This document shows positions 34,339 to 43,251 of a DNA stretch of 64,000 nucleotides, in pieces. Position 1 is the first letter of the stretch, and every line of letters begins with the position of its first letter. The DNA is taken from NCBI GenBank assembly GCA_964468205.1, contig CAYXVG010000011.1, positions 1 through 64,000 of the forward strand. The letters run 5' to 3'. The DNA is from CAWELS01 sp964468205 (GTDB taxonomy: Bacteria; Acidobacteriota; Terriglobia; Bryobacterales; Bryobacteraceae). A program made the position numbers and the translations under genes. Below the pieces are notes generated by a model. The model saw nothing but the letters and a program-made list of their open reading frames with translations, had not been told where the DNA came from and did not search any database.

Positions 34339-35358
34339 GTGGCACTAGATCGAGTACTTTCTCAAGAAGAGATCGATAGCGTATTTCGAAATCTTCGTGA
34401 CTCGGGCCGGGAGTCGGATCCGGCCCGTAATGCCCAGCCATACGATTTTCGGCGCCCGGACCGGATACCCAAGGATCAGCTTCGGGCTATCCATCTTCTA
34501 CACGAGAACTTTGCGCGCAGCCTGGCGTCCAGTCTTTCCGCCTATCTTCGAGCTTACGTAATCGTCAATCTTGTTTCGGTGGAGCAACTCTCCTTCATGG
34601 AGTTCTCCCAGTGCCTGCCGTCACCCACGGTGATGATATCCCTTGGCATGAAGCCATATGACGGTAACGCAGTGCTGGAGATCAACCCGACTCTCGTATA
34701 TCCGATTCTGGAGATGGTGCTCGGCGGTACAGGAAACGGTAAGGTCGCCGTTAACCGTGAAGTCACGGACATTGAGCGGAGCATCCTGGACGGCATCATC
34801 CGGATCATTCTTCATGATCTCCGCGACTCCTGGCAATCGGTCTCACACCTGGCATTCAGCATCGAGGGACACGAAACCGAACCGCAACTCCTGCAGATCC
34901 TGGCGCCGAACGAAGCCGTGGTCGCCGTGAGCATGGAGGTGCGGATAGGCGACAACGTCGGGATGATCAACATCGGGGTCCCGTCAATCATCATCAAGAT
35001 GCTGCGCCAGAAGTTCGACCAGCAATGGTCTCTGCGCAAGACCGACTCGACCGAGCAGGAGCAGAAGCGGGCGTTGCGGCTGCTCCACTCCGCCCGTCTG
35101 CTGGCCGACGGCCGCCTGACTGGCGCCCGTCTGAGCGTCGAGAACTTTTTGAATCTCACGGTTGGCGACGTCCTGGCGTTTGACCTTCCCATCGATCACC
35201 CAGTCGAGTTGGAGCTGAACGGGAAGCGGCGCTTTCGCGGGCAGATTGTGGAGGCAGATCTGAAACGAGCGTTTCTGGTAGAGGAATTGGCGCTGCCTGA
35301 GAGCGGATACCGGGATGACCGGCGGCCCCTGAGAACAACGGTAGCCAACCCAGCCTAA
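34339..35358 (+). CDS. fliM: Flagellar motor switch protein FliM
   Basis: A 339-aa switch-complex protein that receives phospho-CheY and helps form the C-ring. It starts at GTG. The N-terminal LSQEEIDSVF (residues 7-16) is the CheY-P binding EIDSLF-type motif. The middle domain has HENFARSLASSLSAYLR, SPTVMISLGM and VLEMVLGGTG-like segments, and the C-terminal SpoA (FliN-like) domain covers about residues 245-325. Length is typical. No other flagellar gene lies in the window. AGGAGG at 34316-34321 is 17 nt before the start, too far for normal spacing. Its stop overlaps the convergent gene by 4 bp. Confidence 0.93.
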   Translation: MALDRVLSQEEIDSVFRNLRDSGRESDPARNAQPYDFRRPDRIPKDQLRAIHLLHENFARSLASSLSAYLRAYVIVNLVSVEQLSFMEFSQCLPSPTVMISLGMKPYDGNAVLEINPTLVYPILEMVLGGTGNGKVAVNREVTDIERSILDGIIRIILHDLRDSWQSVSHLAFSIEGHETEPQLLQILAPNEAVVAVSMEVRIGDNVGMINIGVPSIIIKMLRQKFDQQWSLRKTDSTEQEQKRALRLLHSARLLADGRLTGARLSVENFLNLTVGDVLAFDLPIDHPVELELNGKRRFRGQIVEADLKRAFLVEELALPESGYRDDRRPLRTTVANPA

Positions 35359-36200
35359 CGATGGCCAACCTCGCCGGCCGGCAAGGACTGGGCTGGTTTG
35401 TACTCCTCCGGATCCAGTTTCTCGTAGTCCCGGTATAGGTACTCCTGATCGATGTGCATCAACTTCACCAAGCCAATTCGGGCCGACGCCCGGTACCATA
35501 ATCGCTTGGTAGCCCAAAGGCCGTCCGAGATCTGCATATTCTCGACCTCTGCCTCCGCACCCTCGTGAATTCGCACCAGAAACCACGCAAGATTAACCCG
35601 ATCCCGCATTTCCACACGCACCTTCACACAGGCAGTGTTTTCTCGATCGATCCAGATCTTTCCTTCGAGCTCGGTGTAGACTTTGGCTTTGAGCGAACGG
35701 GGACGGTAGCCGGGCCTGGGCTCGACAGCGATTACATATGCAGGCCGGCCCCGCACCTTGTCTTCGCCGAGCAGTCGAAACAGGAAGGCGTCGGGAATCT
35801 CCAGGAGCGCGTCGAGGGTCTGATTTCTTCGTTTGTCAAAGCGGCGGATGCGCTCGGCGCGCTTTTTCTCGTTTTCCTTGCGCCGGAGGGCTATTTCCTC
35901 TTCCAGCTTCAGCCGCTCGGAGGCCTCTTCTTCCGGGGAGAGAGGCTCGTCAAATCGGCTGATGAGGCGTCTATAGTGGGATCCCTCGATCATCAGAACT
36001 TGGAACGCCTTGATGTCGGTCTTTTTTTCATTGCCTTCTTTGTCGAGATCGATTTTTCGCGCCCTTTCAACGAAACCGTAGTCGCGGGTCTCGCGCCAGT
36101 TCTTTTCGTAGAGGTCAAGCGAGGCCTGAACCAACTCCGATACATCCAGGTCCCCCCCCCGCACGACCGAGCAAAGGAGCAGAAGAAAGCAGAAGCGCAT
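35355..36200 (-). CDS. Secreted LolA-fold-like protein
   Basis: A 281-aa exported protein with a short signal peptide (MRFCFLLLLCSVVRG). A helical N-terminus and a charged coiled coil (EEASERLKLEEEIALRRKEN) precede a beta-rich domain: YVIAVEPRPGYRP, GKIWIDRENTACVKVRVEM and WYRASARIGLVKLMHIDQEY. The half-barrel pattern with IWID resembles outer-membrane lipoprotein-sorting (LolA/LolB fold) relatives. It shares a 4-bp convergent overlap with fliM. The function is not assigned; a role in envelope lipid or lipoprotein handling is an inference. Confidence 0.75.
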   Translation of the reverse strand: MRFCFLLLLCSVVRGGDLDVSELVQASLDLYEKNWRETRDYGFVERARKIDLDKEGNEKKTDIKAFQVLMIEGSHYRRLISRFDEPLSPEEEASERLKLEEEIALRRKENEKKRAERIRRFDKRRNQTLDALLEIPDAFLFRLLGEDKVRGRPAYVIAVEPRPGYRPRSLKAKVYTELEGKIWIDRENTACVKVRVEMRDRVNLAWFLVRIHEGAEAEVENMQISDGLWATKRLWYRASARIGLVKLMHIDQEYLYRDYEKLDPEEYKPAQSLPAGEVGHR

Positions 36201-36433
36201 ACGCTATAGACGTTTAGATGTTTGCGCCGCGAAGGCGTTTCCCCGATCTTGGTCCGGCCGGGCGACTGGCCGCAAGCTGGCCGCACCAGCCGAGGAACGG
36301 GCATCATCATTCCGAAAGCGCGAAGTCCCGCCCCCGTCAGGCTCGAACTACGCCCCGGCGCGGCAGGACAGCGGTTGCCGGCGGGGTAAGGATACGGTGG
36401 CCGGTTTTGCCGCGGGAGACGGCTTGCCGGGTG

Positions 36434-37246
36434 TCAGCGGACCGGGAAAAGGCCGTTGCGGCGCAAAACCTTTTGACCAGAGGGACTTAAGAGAAAGTCC
36501 ATGAAACGGCGGGCGCTACTGGCGGAGTTGCTTCGCCGGGTCACGCCTCCAGCCTGCCGGATGGTATCATGCCACTCCTCCGGCAGCATGATACCTCCCT
36601 CGGAGTGGACGAGGGTCCACGCGGTAATGATCGCGTCCGCGTTGCCACTCCGGCCATATTGATAAGTTTGCCGGACGTTTTCGGCCAGAACGATCTTTGA
36701 CTGTAGTTTGTCCCAAAGTTTCAGATGTTCGAGGGCTTGGCGGGCGGCGAGTCCGTAGGGGGCGTGGGCGGGATTCGCAATGGCGACATGACGGACTTCC
36801 TTCCGTAGGAGGTCTTCCGGGCGCTTGATCGATCCATCCGCGGACCAGAGCCCCAGCCTCCCCGTGGCATAAGCGGCCACGGTCTCGCTGAGCAGATCTC
36901 CGGAGCGTAGCAATTCGTTGACATATTGTTCATTTGCCGACAGATATACGTCGTATGGAGCGCCGTTCTGGATTTGCCGCGCCAGCATGCCGCTCGAATG
37001 AAGGACGAACCGGATTCGGATACCGGCCTGTTTTTCGAAAGAACCTGCAAGGGCGTCTTCCGCGGGCGCGAGATCGGCAGCGGCGGCGACGAGCAGATCT
37101 GCGGCGCTGGCGGAGGAGGCCAGGATAGGATTGAGGGAGAGGAGGAAGAATGCAGCCGCTACACTTGACAATATTCGACTAAAGTTTAATAATGTAGGTG
37201 TACTAAGGGAGCCAGCGTCGACAAGCCGTCGCAATCCCAACAACAT
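36434..37246 (-). CDS. modA: Molybdate ABC transporter substrate-binding protein ModA
   Basis: A 270-aa periplasmic binding protein of the ModA family, capturing molybdate or tungstate for import. The signal sequence region is SSVAAAFFLLSLNPILASSA; the mature part starts ADLLVAAAADLAPAEDALAG. Typical ModA blocks are SSGMLARQIQNGAPYDVYLSA, ALEHLKLWDKL and a C-terminal FMDFLLSPSGQKVL. I set the start at ATG 37246. An ATG two codons upstream and a much longer frame overlapping dnaK are alternatives, and no ribosome site supports any of them. ModB/ModC genes are missing here. Divergent from dnaK. Confidence 0.88.
   Translation of the reverse strand: MLLGLRRLVDAGSLSTPTLLNFSRILSSVAAAFFLLSLNPILASSASAADLLVAAAADLAPAEDALAGSFEKQAGIRIRFVLHSSGMLARQIQNGAPYDVYLSANEQYVNELLRSGDLLSETVAAYATGRLGLWSADGSIKRPEDLLRKEVRHVAIANPAHAPYGLAARQALEHLKLWDKLQSKIVLAENVRQTYQYGRSGNADAIITAWTLVHSEGGIMLPEEWHDTIRQAGGVTRRSNSASSARRFMDFLLSPSGQKVLRRNGLFPVR
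37165..37193 (+). promoter_or_regulatory. Sigma-70-type promoter for the dnaK operon
   Basis: TTGACA at 37165-37170, a 17-nt spacer and AATAAT at 37188-37193 form a near-consensus vegetative promoter on the plus strand. It would start transcription near 37200 and give a 5' leader of about 170 nt before dnaK. ACTCAAG at 37336-37342, the right half of the HspR operator consensus, lies in that leader; the left half is not recognisable. Confidence 0.6.
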
Positions 37247-37370
37247 CTGCATTATTGAACGAGCGCCGTGACCGGAGGCCGGGATTCCGCGGCAGACTCG
37301 AGACGGCAGGCCCGAAAAGCGGTCCGTTGGCTGACACTCAAGTTTTTCGATAGGGAGGTTTGCAAATAGC

Positions 37371-39308
37371 ATGAGTAAAATCATCGGCATCGATCTGGGA
37401 ACCACAAACTCCGTCGTAGCCGTCATGGAGGGCGGTCAGCCAGTTGTCATCCCCAACCAGGAAGGGGGCCGGACGACGCCCTCGGTGGTAGCGTTCACCA
37501 AAGGTGGAGAGCGTTTGGTGGGCCAGGTGGCAAAGCGCCAATCCGTCACCAATCCCGAGAATACCATCTATTCGATCAAGCGTTTCATGGGACGGCGGAT
37601 GAACGAGGTCACCGAGGAGATGAGCATGGTTCCGTTCAAAGTTGTCCGCGGCGAGGGCGAGACGGCCCGCGTGGAGGCGAACGGAAAGATTTACTCTCCG
37701 CCGGAGATCTCGGCCATGACGCTGACAAAGCTCAAGGAAGCGGCGGAATCGTATTTGGGCGAGAAGGTGTCGGCCGCGGTGATCACGGTGCCGGCGTACT
37801 TCAATGACTCGCAGCGGCAGGCGACGAAGGACGCCGGGCAGATCGCAGGTTTGGAAGTGAAGCGCATCATCAACGAGCCGACGGCGGCCGCGCTGGCCTA
37901 CGGTTTGGATAAGAAGAAGGACGAAACAATCGCCGTCTACGACTTCGGTGGCGGCACGTTCGACATTTCGATCCTGGAAGTGGGCGAGGGTGTCGTCGAA
38001 GTGAAGTCGACGAACGGTGACACTCACCTCGGCGGCGACAACATCGACCAGCGGCTCATCGATTGGATTATCGACGAATTCAAGAAGGAGCAGGGGATCA
38101 ATCTGTCGAAGGACCAGATGGCGCTGCAACGCTTGAAGGAGGCGGCCGAGAAGGCAAAGATCGAGCTCTCCACGCTGCTCGAGACCGAGATCAACCTGCC
38201 GTTCATCACCGCCGACGCAAGCGGGCCGAAGCACTTGGTAATGAAGCTCACGCGGGCCCGATTCGAGCAGATGATCGACGACCTGATACAGCGCACCATC
38301 GAACCGTGCAAGCAGGCTCTCTCCGATGCCGGCATGTCGCCCAGCAACATTGACGAGGTGGTGCTGGTGGGCGGTTCCACACGCATCCCGAAGGTCCAGA
38401 AGGCGGTGACGTCGCTGTTCGGTAAGGAGCCGAACAAGAGCGTCAACCCGGACGAAGTGGTCGCGATTGGGGCGGCTGTGCAGGGTGGCGTCCTAGGCGG
38501 CGAAGTCAAGGACGTTTTGCTGCTGGACGTGACTCCCCTGTCGCTCGGCATCGAGACGCTCGGTGGAGTCTTCACCAAGTTGATTGACCGGAACACAACG
38601 ATTCCGACGCGCAAGAGCGAGGTCTTTTCCACCGCTTCGGACAACCAGACTTCGGTCGAGGTTAAGGTCTACCAGGGCGAGCGTGCGATGGCGTCCGATA
38701 ACCGGTTGCTCGGCGTATTCCAACTGGTCGGCATCCCGCCCGCTCCACGCGGAGTACCACAGGTGGAGGTCACTTTTGACATTGACGCCAATGGCATTCT
38801 GAATGTCTCGGCGAAGGACCGCGCGACCAACAACGAGCAGAAGATAACCATCACTTCGACCTCGGGCCTGAGCAAGGAAGAGGTTGAGAAGATGGCGAAG
38901 GAAGCCGAAGCTCACGCCTCCGAGGACCAGAAGCGGAAGGATGAGATCGAGACCAAGAATCAGGCCGATGCGATGGTCTACAACACCGAGAAGATGTTGA
39001 AAGAGCATCGGGAGAAGATCGGCGAGGATGATGCGAAGCAAGTGGAGCAAGCGATCGAAGAAACCAAGAAGGCGATCGCCGAAGGCGGCGCCGACAGGAT
39101 CAAGGCCTCCATGGACAAGTTGACCACCGCATCGCACAAACTAGCCGAGGCGATGTACCAAGCTGCTTCGACCCAGGGACAACCTGGCGCGGATACTGGA
39201 GCCGGCGGAGCAACCCCTCCGTCCGGGGATGGGCAGCCGGGAGAGGGTAAAGATGAGGTAGTGGACGCCGAGTTCGTTGACGTCGAGGACGATAAGAAGA
39301 AAGCGTAG
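37371..39308 (+). CDS. dnaK: Molecular chaperone DnaK (Hsp70)
   Basis: A 645-aa Hsp70 chaperone that binds hydrophobic peptides in an ATP-driven cycle with DnaJ. The ATPase domain has IGIDLGTTNS at the start, VITVPAYFNDSQRQATKDAG, YDFGGGTFDISI and VVLVGGSTRIPKVQ. The substrate-binding domain includes GVFTKLIDRNTTIPT and VEVTFDIDANGILNVSA. The C-terminal lid ends in an acidic tail (VDAEFVDVEDDKKKA) that helps recruit substrates. GGGAGG lies about 11 nt before the ATG. First gene of dnaK-dnaJ-hspR; a grpE gene is absent from the run. Confidence 0.98.
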   Translation: MSKIIGIDLGTTNSVVAVMEGGQPVVIPNQEGGRTTPSVVAFTKGGERLVGQVAKRQSVTNPENTIYSIKRFMGRRMNEVTEEMSMVPFKVVRGEGETARVEANGKIYSPPEISAMTLTKLKEAAESYLGEKVSAAVITVPAYFNDSQRQATKDAGQIAGLEVKRIINEPTAAALAYGLDKKKDETIAVYDFGGGTFDISILEVGEGVVEVKSTNGDTHLGGDNIDQRLIDWIIDEFKKEQGINLSKDQMALQRLKEAAEKAKIELSTLLETEINLPFITADASGPKHLVMKLTRARFEQMIDDLIQRTIEPCKQALSDAGMSPSNIDEVVLVGGSTRIPKVQKAVTSLFGKEPNKSVNPDEVVAIGAAVQGGVLGGEVKDVLLLDVTPLSLGIETLGGVFTKLIDRNTTIPTRKSEVFSTASDNQTSVEVKVYQGERAMASDNRLLGVFQLVGIPPAPRGVPQVEVTFDIDANGILNVSAKDRATNNEQKITITSTSGLSKEEVEKMAKEAEAHASEDQKRKDEIETKNQADAMVYNTEKMLKEHREKIGEDDAKQVEQAIEETKKAIAEGGADRIKASMDKLTTASHKLAEAMYQAASTQGQPGADTGAGGATPPSGDGQPGEGKDEVVDAEFVDVEDDKKKA

Positions 39309-39333
39309 GGACACGGCGGCGGCAACCGCGGGC

Positions 39334-39357
39334 CGGACCGGGAACCCATCCGGTCCG
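39334..39357 (+). promoter_or_regulatory. Intercistronic hairpin between dnaK and dnaJ
   Basis: Perfect 8-bp inverted repeat CGGACCGG / CCGGTCCG with an 8-nt loop in the 74-bp dnaK-dnaJ gap. No U-tract follows, so it more likely stabilises or processes the mRNA, lowering dnaJ relative to dnaK, than terminates it. Confidence 0.5.
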
Positions 39358-39382
39358 CGGCGCCGGCGCGCAGGGAATTTCC

Positions 39383-40561
39383 ATGCCGGCCACTCAGGAC
39401 TATTACGAAAGACTCGGATTGAAGAAGGGCGCCACTGAAACGGACATTCGCAAAGCCTATAAGCGATTGGCCCGCAAGTACCACCCTGATCTGAATCCCG
39501 GCGACGATGCGGCAGTGGAGAAGTTCAAGGAGGTTCAGGAAGCCTACAGCGTCTTAAACGATCCGAAGAAGCGTAAGATGTATGACCAGCTCGGCTTCTA
39601 CTCCGAGAATGCGACACCCGGCGGTGGGGGCCAGCAGGGTCCGGGCGGGGGATTCGGATTCGATTTTGGCGGCTTTGATTTTTCCGACTTCGCCTCCGCC
39701 GGGGGCGAACCCCGGACGGGCGGAGCCGGCCCCTTTGGCCGGGGAGGATTTCAGGACATTTTCGGACAGTTTTTCCGTGGCCGTGGCGGGCAGAGCCCCC
39801 AGCCGGAACGCCAGCGCGGCACGGATCTGGAATACTCTCTCAATATCGATTTTTGGCAGGCGATTCGCGGCACCCAACTCCGCTTGAATGTGAACCGCCA
39901 GTCACTGTGCGGTCAGTGCGCCGGCACCGGCTCCGCCGGCGGCGCGACGAATGTGTGTCCCGAATGCAACGGGACCGGCTCGGTTGTCCAGATGGCGGGC
40001 GCCATGCGGTTTAACGTTACCTGTAACACCTGTGGCGGGAAAGGACAGACGCAGAATGTCTGCCCAAACTGCCGGGGCGAGGGTCGTGTTACGCGGACCG
40101 AGACAGTGGAGGTTCGCATCCCTGCAGGAGCCCAGGATGGCAGCCGCCTCCGAGTCGCCGGCAAAGGCAACGCGGGCACGATGGGCGCGCCGGCCGGAGA
40201 TCTCTACATCACGATCCGGACAAAGCCGCACCCGTTTTTTAGGCGCGATGGGGATGATATTGTGATCCGCGTTCCTGTTTCAGTGTGGGAGGCCTCGCTT
40301 GGAACCAAGATCGAGGTCCCGACCATTGACGGCAAGGCGCTCCTTAAGATTCCTCAGGGAACGCAGAACGGCCAGAAGTTCCGCCTGCGGGAGAAAGGCG
40401 TCATGAATTCGCGCAAGGGAGCGCGCGGCGACCAGATCGTGGAAATCGCGCTCCAATCCGTGCCTGCAAGAGATGAACGAACACGGGAGATTCTGCGGGA
40501 ACTGGCGGAACTGCACCCGGAAGACCCCCGTGAGAAAATCTGGAGCGAAGTGAAATCGTAG
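39383..40561 (+). CDS. dnaJ: Co-chaperone DnaJ (Hsp40)
   Basis: A 392-aa type I J-protein that delivers substrates to DnaK and triggers its ATPase. The J domain (1-70) has the HPD motif in YHPDLNPGD, followed by a Gly/Phe-rich region (GGGGQQGPGGGFGFDFGG). The zinc-finger domain has four cysteine pairs (CGQCAGTG, CPECNGTG, CNTCGGKG, CPNCRGEG), and two beta-barrel substrate domains follow. ATG 39383 lies 74 bp after dnaK and 4 bp before hspR, confirming one operon. Confidence 0.96.
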   Translation: MPATQDYYERLGLKKGATETDIRKAYKRLARKYHPDLNPGDDAAVEKFKEVQEAYSVLNDPKKRKMYDQLGFYSENATPGGGGQQGPGGGFGFDFGGFDFSDFASAGGEPRTGGAGPFGRGGFQDIFGQFFRGRGGQSPQPERQRGTDLEYSLNIDFWQAIRGTQLRLNVNRQSLCGQCAGTGSAGGATNVCPECNGTGSVVQMAGAMRFNVTCNTCGGKGQTQNVCPNCRGEGRVTRTETVEVRIPAGAQDGSRLRVAGKGNAGTMGAPAGDLYITIRTKPHPFFRRDGDDIVIRVPVSVWEASLGTKIEVPTIDGKALLKIPQGTQNGQKFRLREKGVMNSRKGARGDQIVEIALQSVPARDERTREILRELAELHPEDPREKIWSEVKS

Positions 40562-40565
40562 CACG

Positions 40566-40982
40566 ATGGCACAGAAAAGGAAAAAGGCTGCATACATGAT
40601 CTCGGCGGTAGCCGAGCAGTTTGGCATACATCCTCAAACGCTGCGGCTCTATGAGCGGGAAGGCCTGCTGACGCCGTCGCGAAGCGAGGGGAACACCCGG
40701 CTTTATACGGAAAGCGACATCGAGCGGCTGGAAGTGATCCTCAAGCTGACCCGGGATCTGGGCGTCAACCTGGCCGGCGTAGAGATTATCCTTAACATGC
40801 GCGCCAAGATGGAGGCGATGCAAAGGCAAATGGAGGAGTTCGTTGTAAGCCTGAATCGCGAGTTGGCGTCACGTTCTTCCGCCCCCGACACAAAGGAGGA
40901 ACGGGGGCTGATTCCAGTGGTCGAGATCCCGCTACCGCCGAAACGCCAACCGGGCGTGAAGAGACGCGAGAAAAACCGCTAG
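40566..40982 (+). CDS. hspR: MerR-family heat-shock repressor HspR
   Basis: A 138-aa MerR-type DNA-binding protein. The winged helix-turn-helix has MISAVAEQFGIHPQTLRLYE and GLLTPSRSEGNTRLY, followed by the dimerisation helix (LEVILKLTRDLGVNLAGVE). The basic C-terminal tail lacks any effector-binding domain, the layout of HspR. HspR represses the dnaK operon, with DnaK acting as co-repressor, and usually binds inverted repeats of CTTGAGT. Only one such half-site (37336-37342) is visible upstream. The gene begins 4 nt after the dnaJ stop, so it is under its own control. Confidence 0.92.
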   Translation: MAQKRKKAAYMISAVAEQFGIHPQTLRLYEREGLLTPSRSEGNTRLYTESDIERLEVILKLTRDLGVNLAGVEIILNMRAKMEAMQRQMEEFVVSLNRELASRSSAPDTKEERGLIPVVEIPLPPKRQPGVKRREKNR

Positions 40983-41031
40983 ACGGCCGCTGTAACAGCC
41001 GCGCTACCGCCCGATTCCGGTAACCGCGGAA

Positions 41032-41658
41032 TTAACGCATCACTTCTAGGAAATCGCCCGTGGAGGCGTCTACATAGACTGAGAAACCGCTTCTCGAGAC
41101 GCTCTCCCCCCACACTATCCGGTACGCCAGATTCGGATGGCGGCTTGTCTGTTCGAGGAGGATAAAAATCGGCATATCCGGGTGCTCCGCGACATACGCC
41201 TTAGTCTTGTCCTGCTCCATTGCAACCTCGAACGCCTTTTCCGAGGAGGTCTTGAGCGCGACTGCGGGCCAGGGCTGATTACGGCCGGGCGAGTAGCTCT
41301 GCTCATGATCCTGGAACACACCCTTCTGAACCTTGCCACCGACCTCGACCACGGCGAAGTTGAACACCACCGCCAGATTCCTCTGCGGTGAATAGAAGGT
41401 GCCGCGCCAAGCTCCGAACTTGCCGTTTTCAGCCGGTACCTCCTCGATATCCATGCTTTCGAGCCTCACTCCCTGAGCATCGGGGGCCCATCCGCGCGCG
41501 GCCGTGAACATCCTGAAGAAGGCTGTTTGTCCGTCCACTGGCTCCGGCGGGGCTTCGGCCTCGGCCGGCTCAGCGGGCTGTTCGGCGGCCTCCTCACAGC
41601 CGGAGAAGATGACCATAAGGCCAAGAATAAGATATGCAAAGACTTTCGTAGCTTTCAT
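41032..41658 (-). CDS. Secreted lipoprotein of unknown function
   Basis: A 208-aa putative lipoprotein. ATG 41658 begins MKATKVFAYLILGLMVIFSGC, a signal peptide whose cysteine follows F-S-G, close to a lipobox. A Glu/Pro/Ala-rich linker (EEAAEQPAEPAEAEAPPEP) spaces the domain from the membrane. The C-terminal half has FEVAMEQDKTKAYV and IFILLEQTSRHP, and the last strand YVDASTGDFLEVM resembles the end of PepSY-like modules. The frame runs 60 codons upstream but without plausible sequence. A TAGAAT box lies 20 nt before the ATG, on the divergent side from the TPR gene at 41855. No function assigned. Confidence 0.75.
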   Translation of the reverse strand: MKATKVFAYLILGLMVIFSGCEEAAEQPAEPAEAEAPPEPVDGQTAFFRMFTAARGWAPDAQGVRLESMDIEEVPAENGKFGAWRGTFYSPQRNLAVVFNFAVVEVGGKVQKGVFQDHEQSYSPGRNQPWPAVALKTSSEKAFEVAMEQDKTKAYVAEHPDMPIFILLEQTSRHPNLAYRIVWGESVSRSGFSVYVDASTGDFLEVMR

Positions 41659-41854
41659 GTCGGCACGTCCAAATTTTATTCTAGCGGACGAGACCGGAGT
41701 GCGCACCCGCTGGCGGGGGACCATCTCTCCCGGAAGACCAAGATGCGGCCCTTTCCGGCGCTTACGGCGCCGGGTAAACTCTTTACAAGACAGGCGCTTG
41801 CGGGAGAGTTTTCTATGACATAATGAGGCTAACGTCAACAGGAGGTCCTCCGAG

Positions 41855-43231
41855 ATGAAAAGACATCAGTGGATTCGGCGTTGTGTTGTCCTGGTGGCAG
41901 CCGCAGCGCTTTCGGTCACTCCTTCCATTGCTCAGAGTCAGGGTGGTTCCACCGGCGGTGGTTCCACCGGCGGCGGGTCAACCGGAGGCGGCTCAACCGG
42001 AGGCGGCTCAACCGGCGGCGGCTCAACCGGCGGCGGGTCAACCGGAGGTACGACCGGTGGCACTACGGGACGCACCGGCCGAACGACTGATCCCAGCCAG
42101 CAGCAGCAAGACCCGTTCGGGCGAGAGACTTTCCCCGAGATACGCCGCCCGATGTTCCTCCAGGGCAAGGTGGTGTTCTCCGATGGCACCCCCGCGCCGC
42201 CGAACGTAGTGATTGAGCGGTTTTGCTCTGGCCGGCCGATACCGGAAGGGTACACCGATTCCCGCGGGCGGTTCAGTTTCGAAGTCGGCCGGAACAGCAA
42301 CTTCATTGCCGACGCCAGCCAGAGCGGATATGGCCAGAACCCGATGTCCCCGAACAGCGGCCAAGGCGGCTTTGGCGGCTTCGGCGGCTCGGGCTCGAAC
42401 ACGGGACTATCAGAACGTGAGCTCGCCGGGTGTGAGCTGCGCGCAGTCCTGGCCGGTTACCGGTCAAGTTCGGTGGAGCTAACCGGCAGACGCATATTTG
42501 ACAACCCGGACGTGGGACAGATCATTCTCACGAAGCTCGGGAACGTCGAGGGTCTTACCATCAGCATGACCAGCCTGCAGGCGCCCAAGGCGGCCAAGAA
42601 GTCCTACGAAAACGGCTTAAAGCAAGCCAAGAAAGAGAAGTGGGATAAGGCCCTGGCAGAATTCGAAAGTGCAGTGGCCACATACCCCGAGTACGCCGAG
42701 GCGTGGTATGCCATGGGGCAGATTCACGAAGGCATGCAGAAGCCGGAAGAAGCTCGCGAGGCGTATGGTAAAGCTCTGGAAGCGGATGGCAAGTTCATGA
42801 AGCCCTATCTGAAGCTGTCAATGATGGAGGCCGTGGACCAAAAGTGGGGCGAAGTCGCCGAGATGACGGCTACGGTCCTCAAGATGAACCCGTACGACTT
42901 TCCGGAGGCCTACTTCCTGAACTCGATGGCGCACATGAACCTGAACAATCTCACGCTGGCCGAGAAGAGCGCCCGGGAAGCCATCAAGATGAACTACAAC
43001 CGGCAGCGTCCACAGGTGGAGCAGATTCTCGGCATGGCCCTCGCATTCCAGAACAAGTACGAAGAAGCGGCGGTTCATTTGCGGAAGTATCTGGAGCTCA
43101 CACCCGAGGCGAACAATGCGCCGGTTGTGAAACAACAGCTCGCTCAACTGGAACAGTTCATCGATAAGAAGGCCCCGGAGGGTTCCAACCAGGCGGATGT
43201 TCCCGGGGAGCCAGAACAGCCCCAGCAATAG
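41855..43231 (+). CDS. Secreted TPR protein with GGSTG tandem repeats
   Basis: A 458-aa exported protein. The signal peptide is RCVVLVAAAALSVTPSIAQS. It is followed directly by seven perfect GGSTG pentapeptides and degenerate GTTGGTTG units, a flexible linker. Next come a carboxypeptidase-regulatory-like beta-domain (VVFSDGTPAPPNVVIERFC, about 100-210) and an SMTSLQAPKAAKKSYENG helix leading to at least four TPRs (WDKALAEFESAVATYPEY, AWYAMGQIHEGMQKPEEA, YFLNSMAHMNLNNLTLA). An envelope scaffold role is likely. AGGAGG-type ribosome site 12 nt before the ATG. Convergent with a minus-strand operon across a strong hairpin. Confidence 0.85.
   Translation: MKRHQWIRRCVVLVAAAALSVTPSIAQSQGGSTGGGSTGGGSTGGGSTGGGSTGGGSTGGGSTGGTTGGTTGRTGRTTDPSQQQQDPFGRETFPEIRRPMFLQGKVVFSDGTPAPPNVVIERFCSGRPIPEGYTDSRGRFSFEVGRNSNFIADASQSGYGQNPMSPNSGQGGFGGFGGSGSNTGLSERELAGCELRAVLAGYRSSSVELTGRRIFDNPDVGQIILTKLGNVEGLTISMTSLQAPKAAKKSYENGLKQAKKEKWDKALAEFESAVATYPEYAEAWYAMGQIHEGMQKPEEAREAYGKALEADGKFMKPYLKLSMMEAVDQKWGEVAEMTATVLKMNPYDFPEAYFLNSMAHMNLNNLTLAEKSAREAIKMNYNRQRPQVEQILGMALAFQNKYEEAAVHLRKYLELTPEANNAPVVKQQLAQLEQFIDKKAPEGSNQADVPGEPEQPQQ
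41942..42046 (+). repeat. Seven 15-bp tandem repeats encoding GGSTG
   Basis: Seven in-frame 15-bp units, each reading GGY-GGN-TCN-ACC-GGN, with only synonymous differences between units. Because the unit is a multiple of three, copy-number changes would alter linker length without a frameshift. Confidence 0.9.
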
Positions 43232-43251
43232 CGGCAACGAGACACAACAGA

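Noticed and set aside
37322..37342. A complete HAIR operator for HspR before dnaK
   Set aside because: Only the right half ACTCAAG matches; the expected left half matches 2 of 7 bases, so it is reported as a half-site only.
41942..42046. CRISPR-like tandem repeat
   Set aside because: The 15-bp units are contiguous with no spacers and encode GGSTG in frame within a protein; no cas genes are near.
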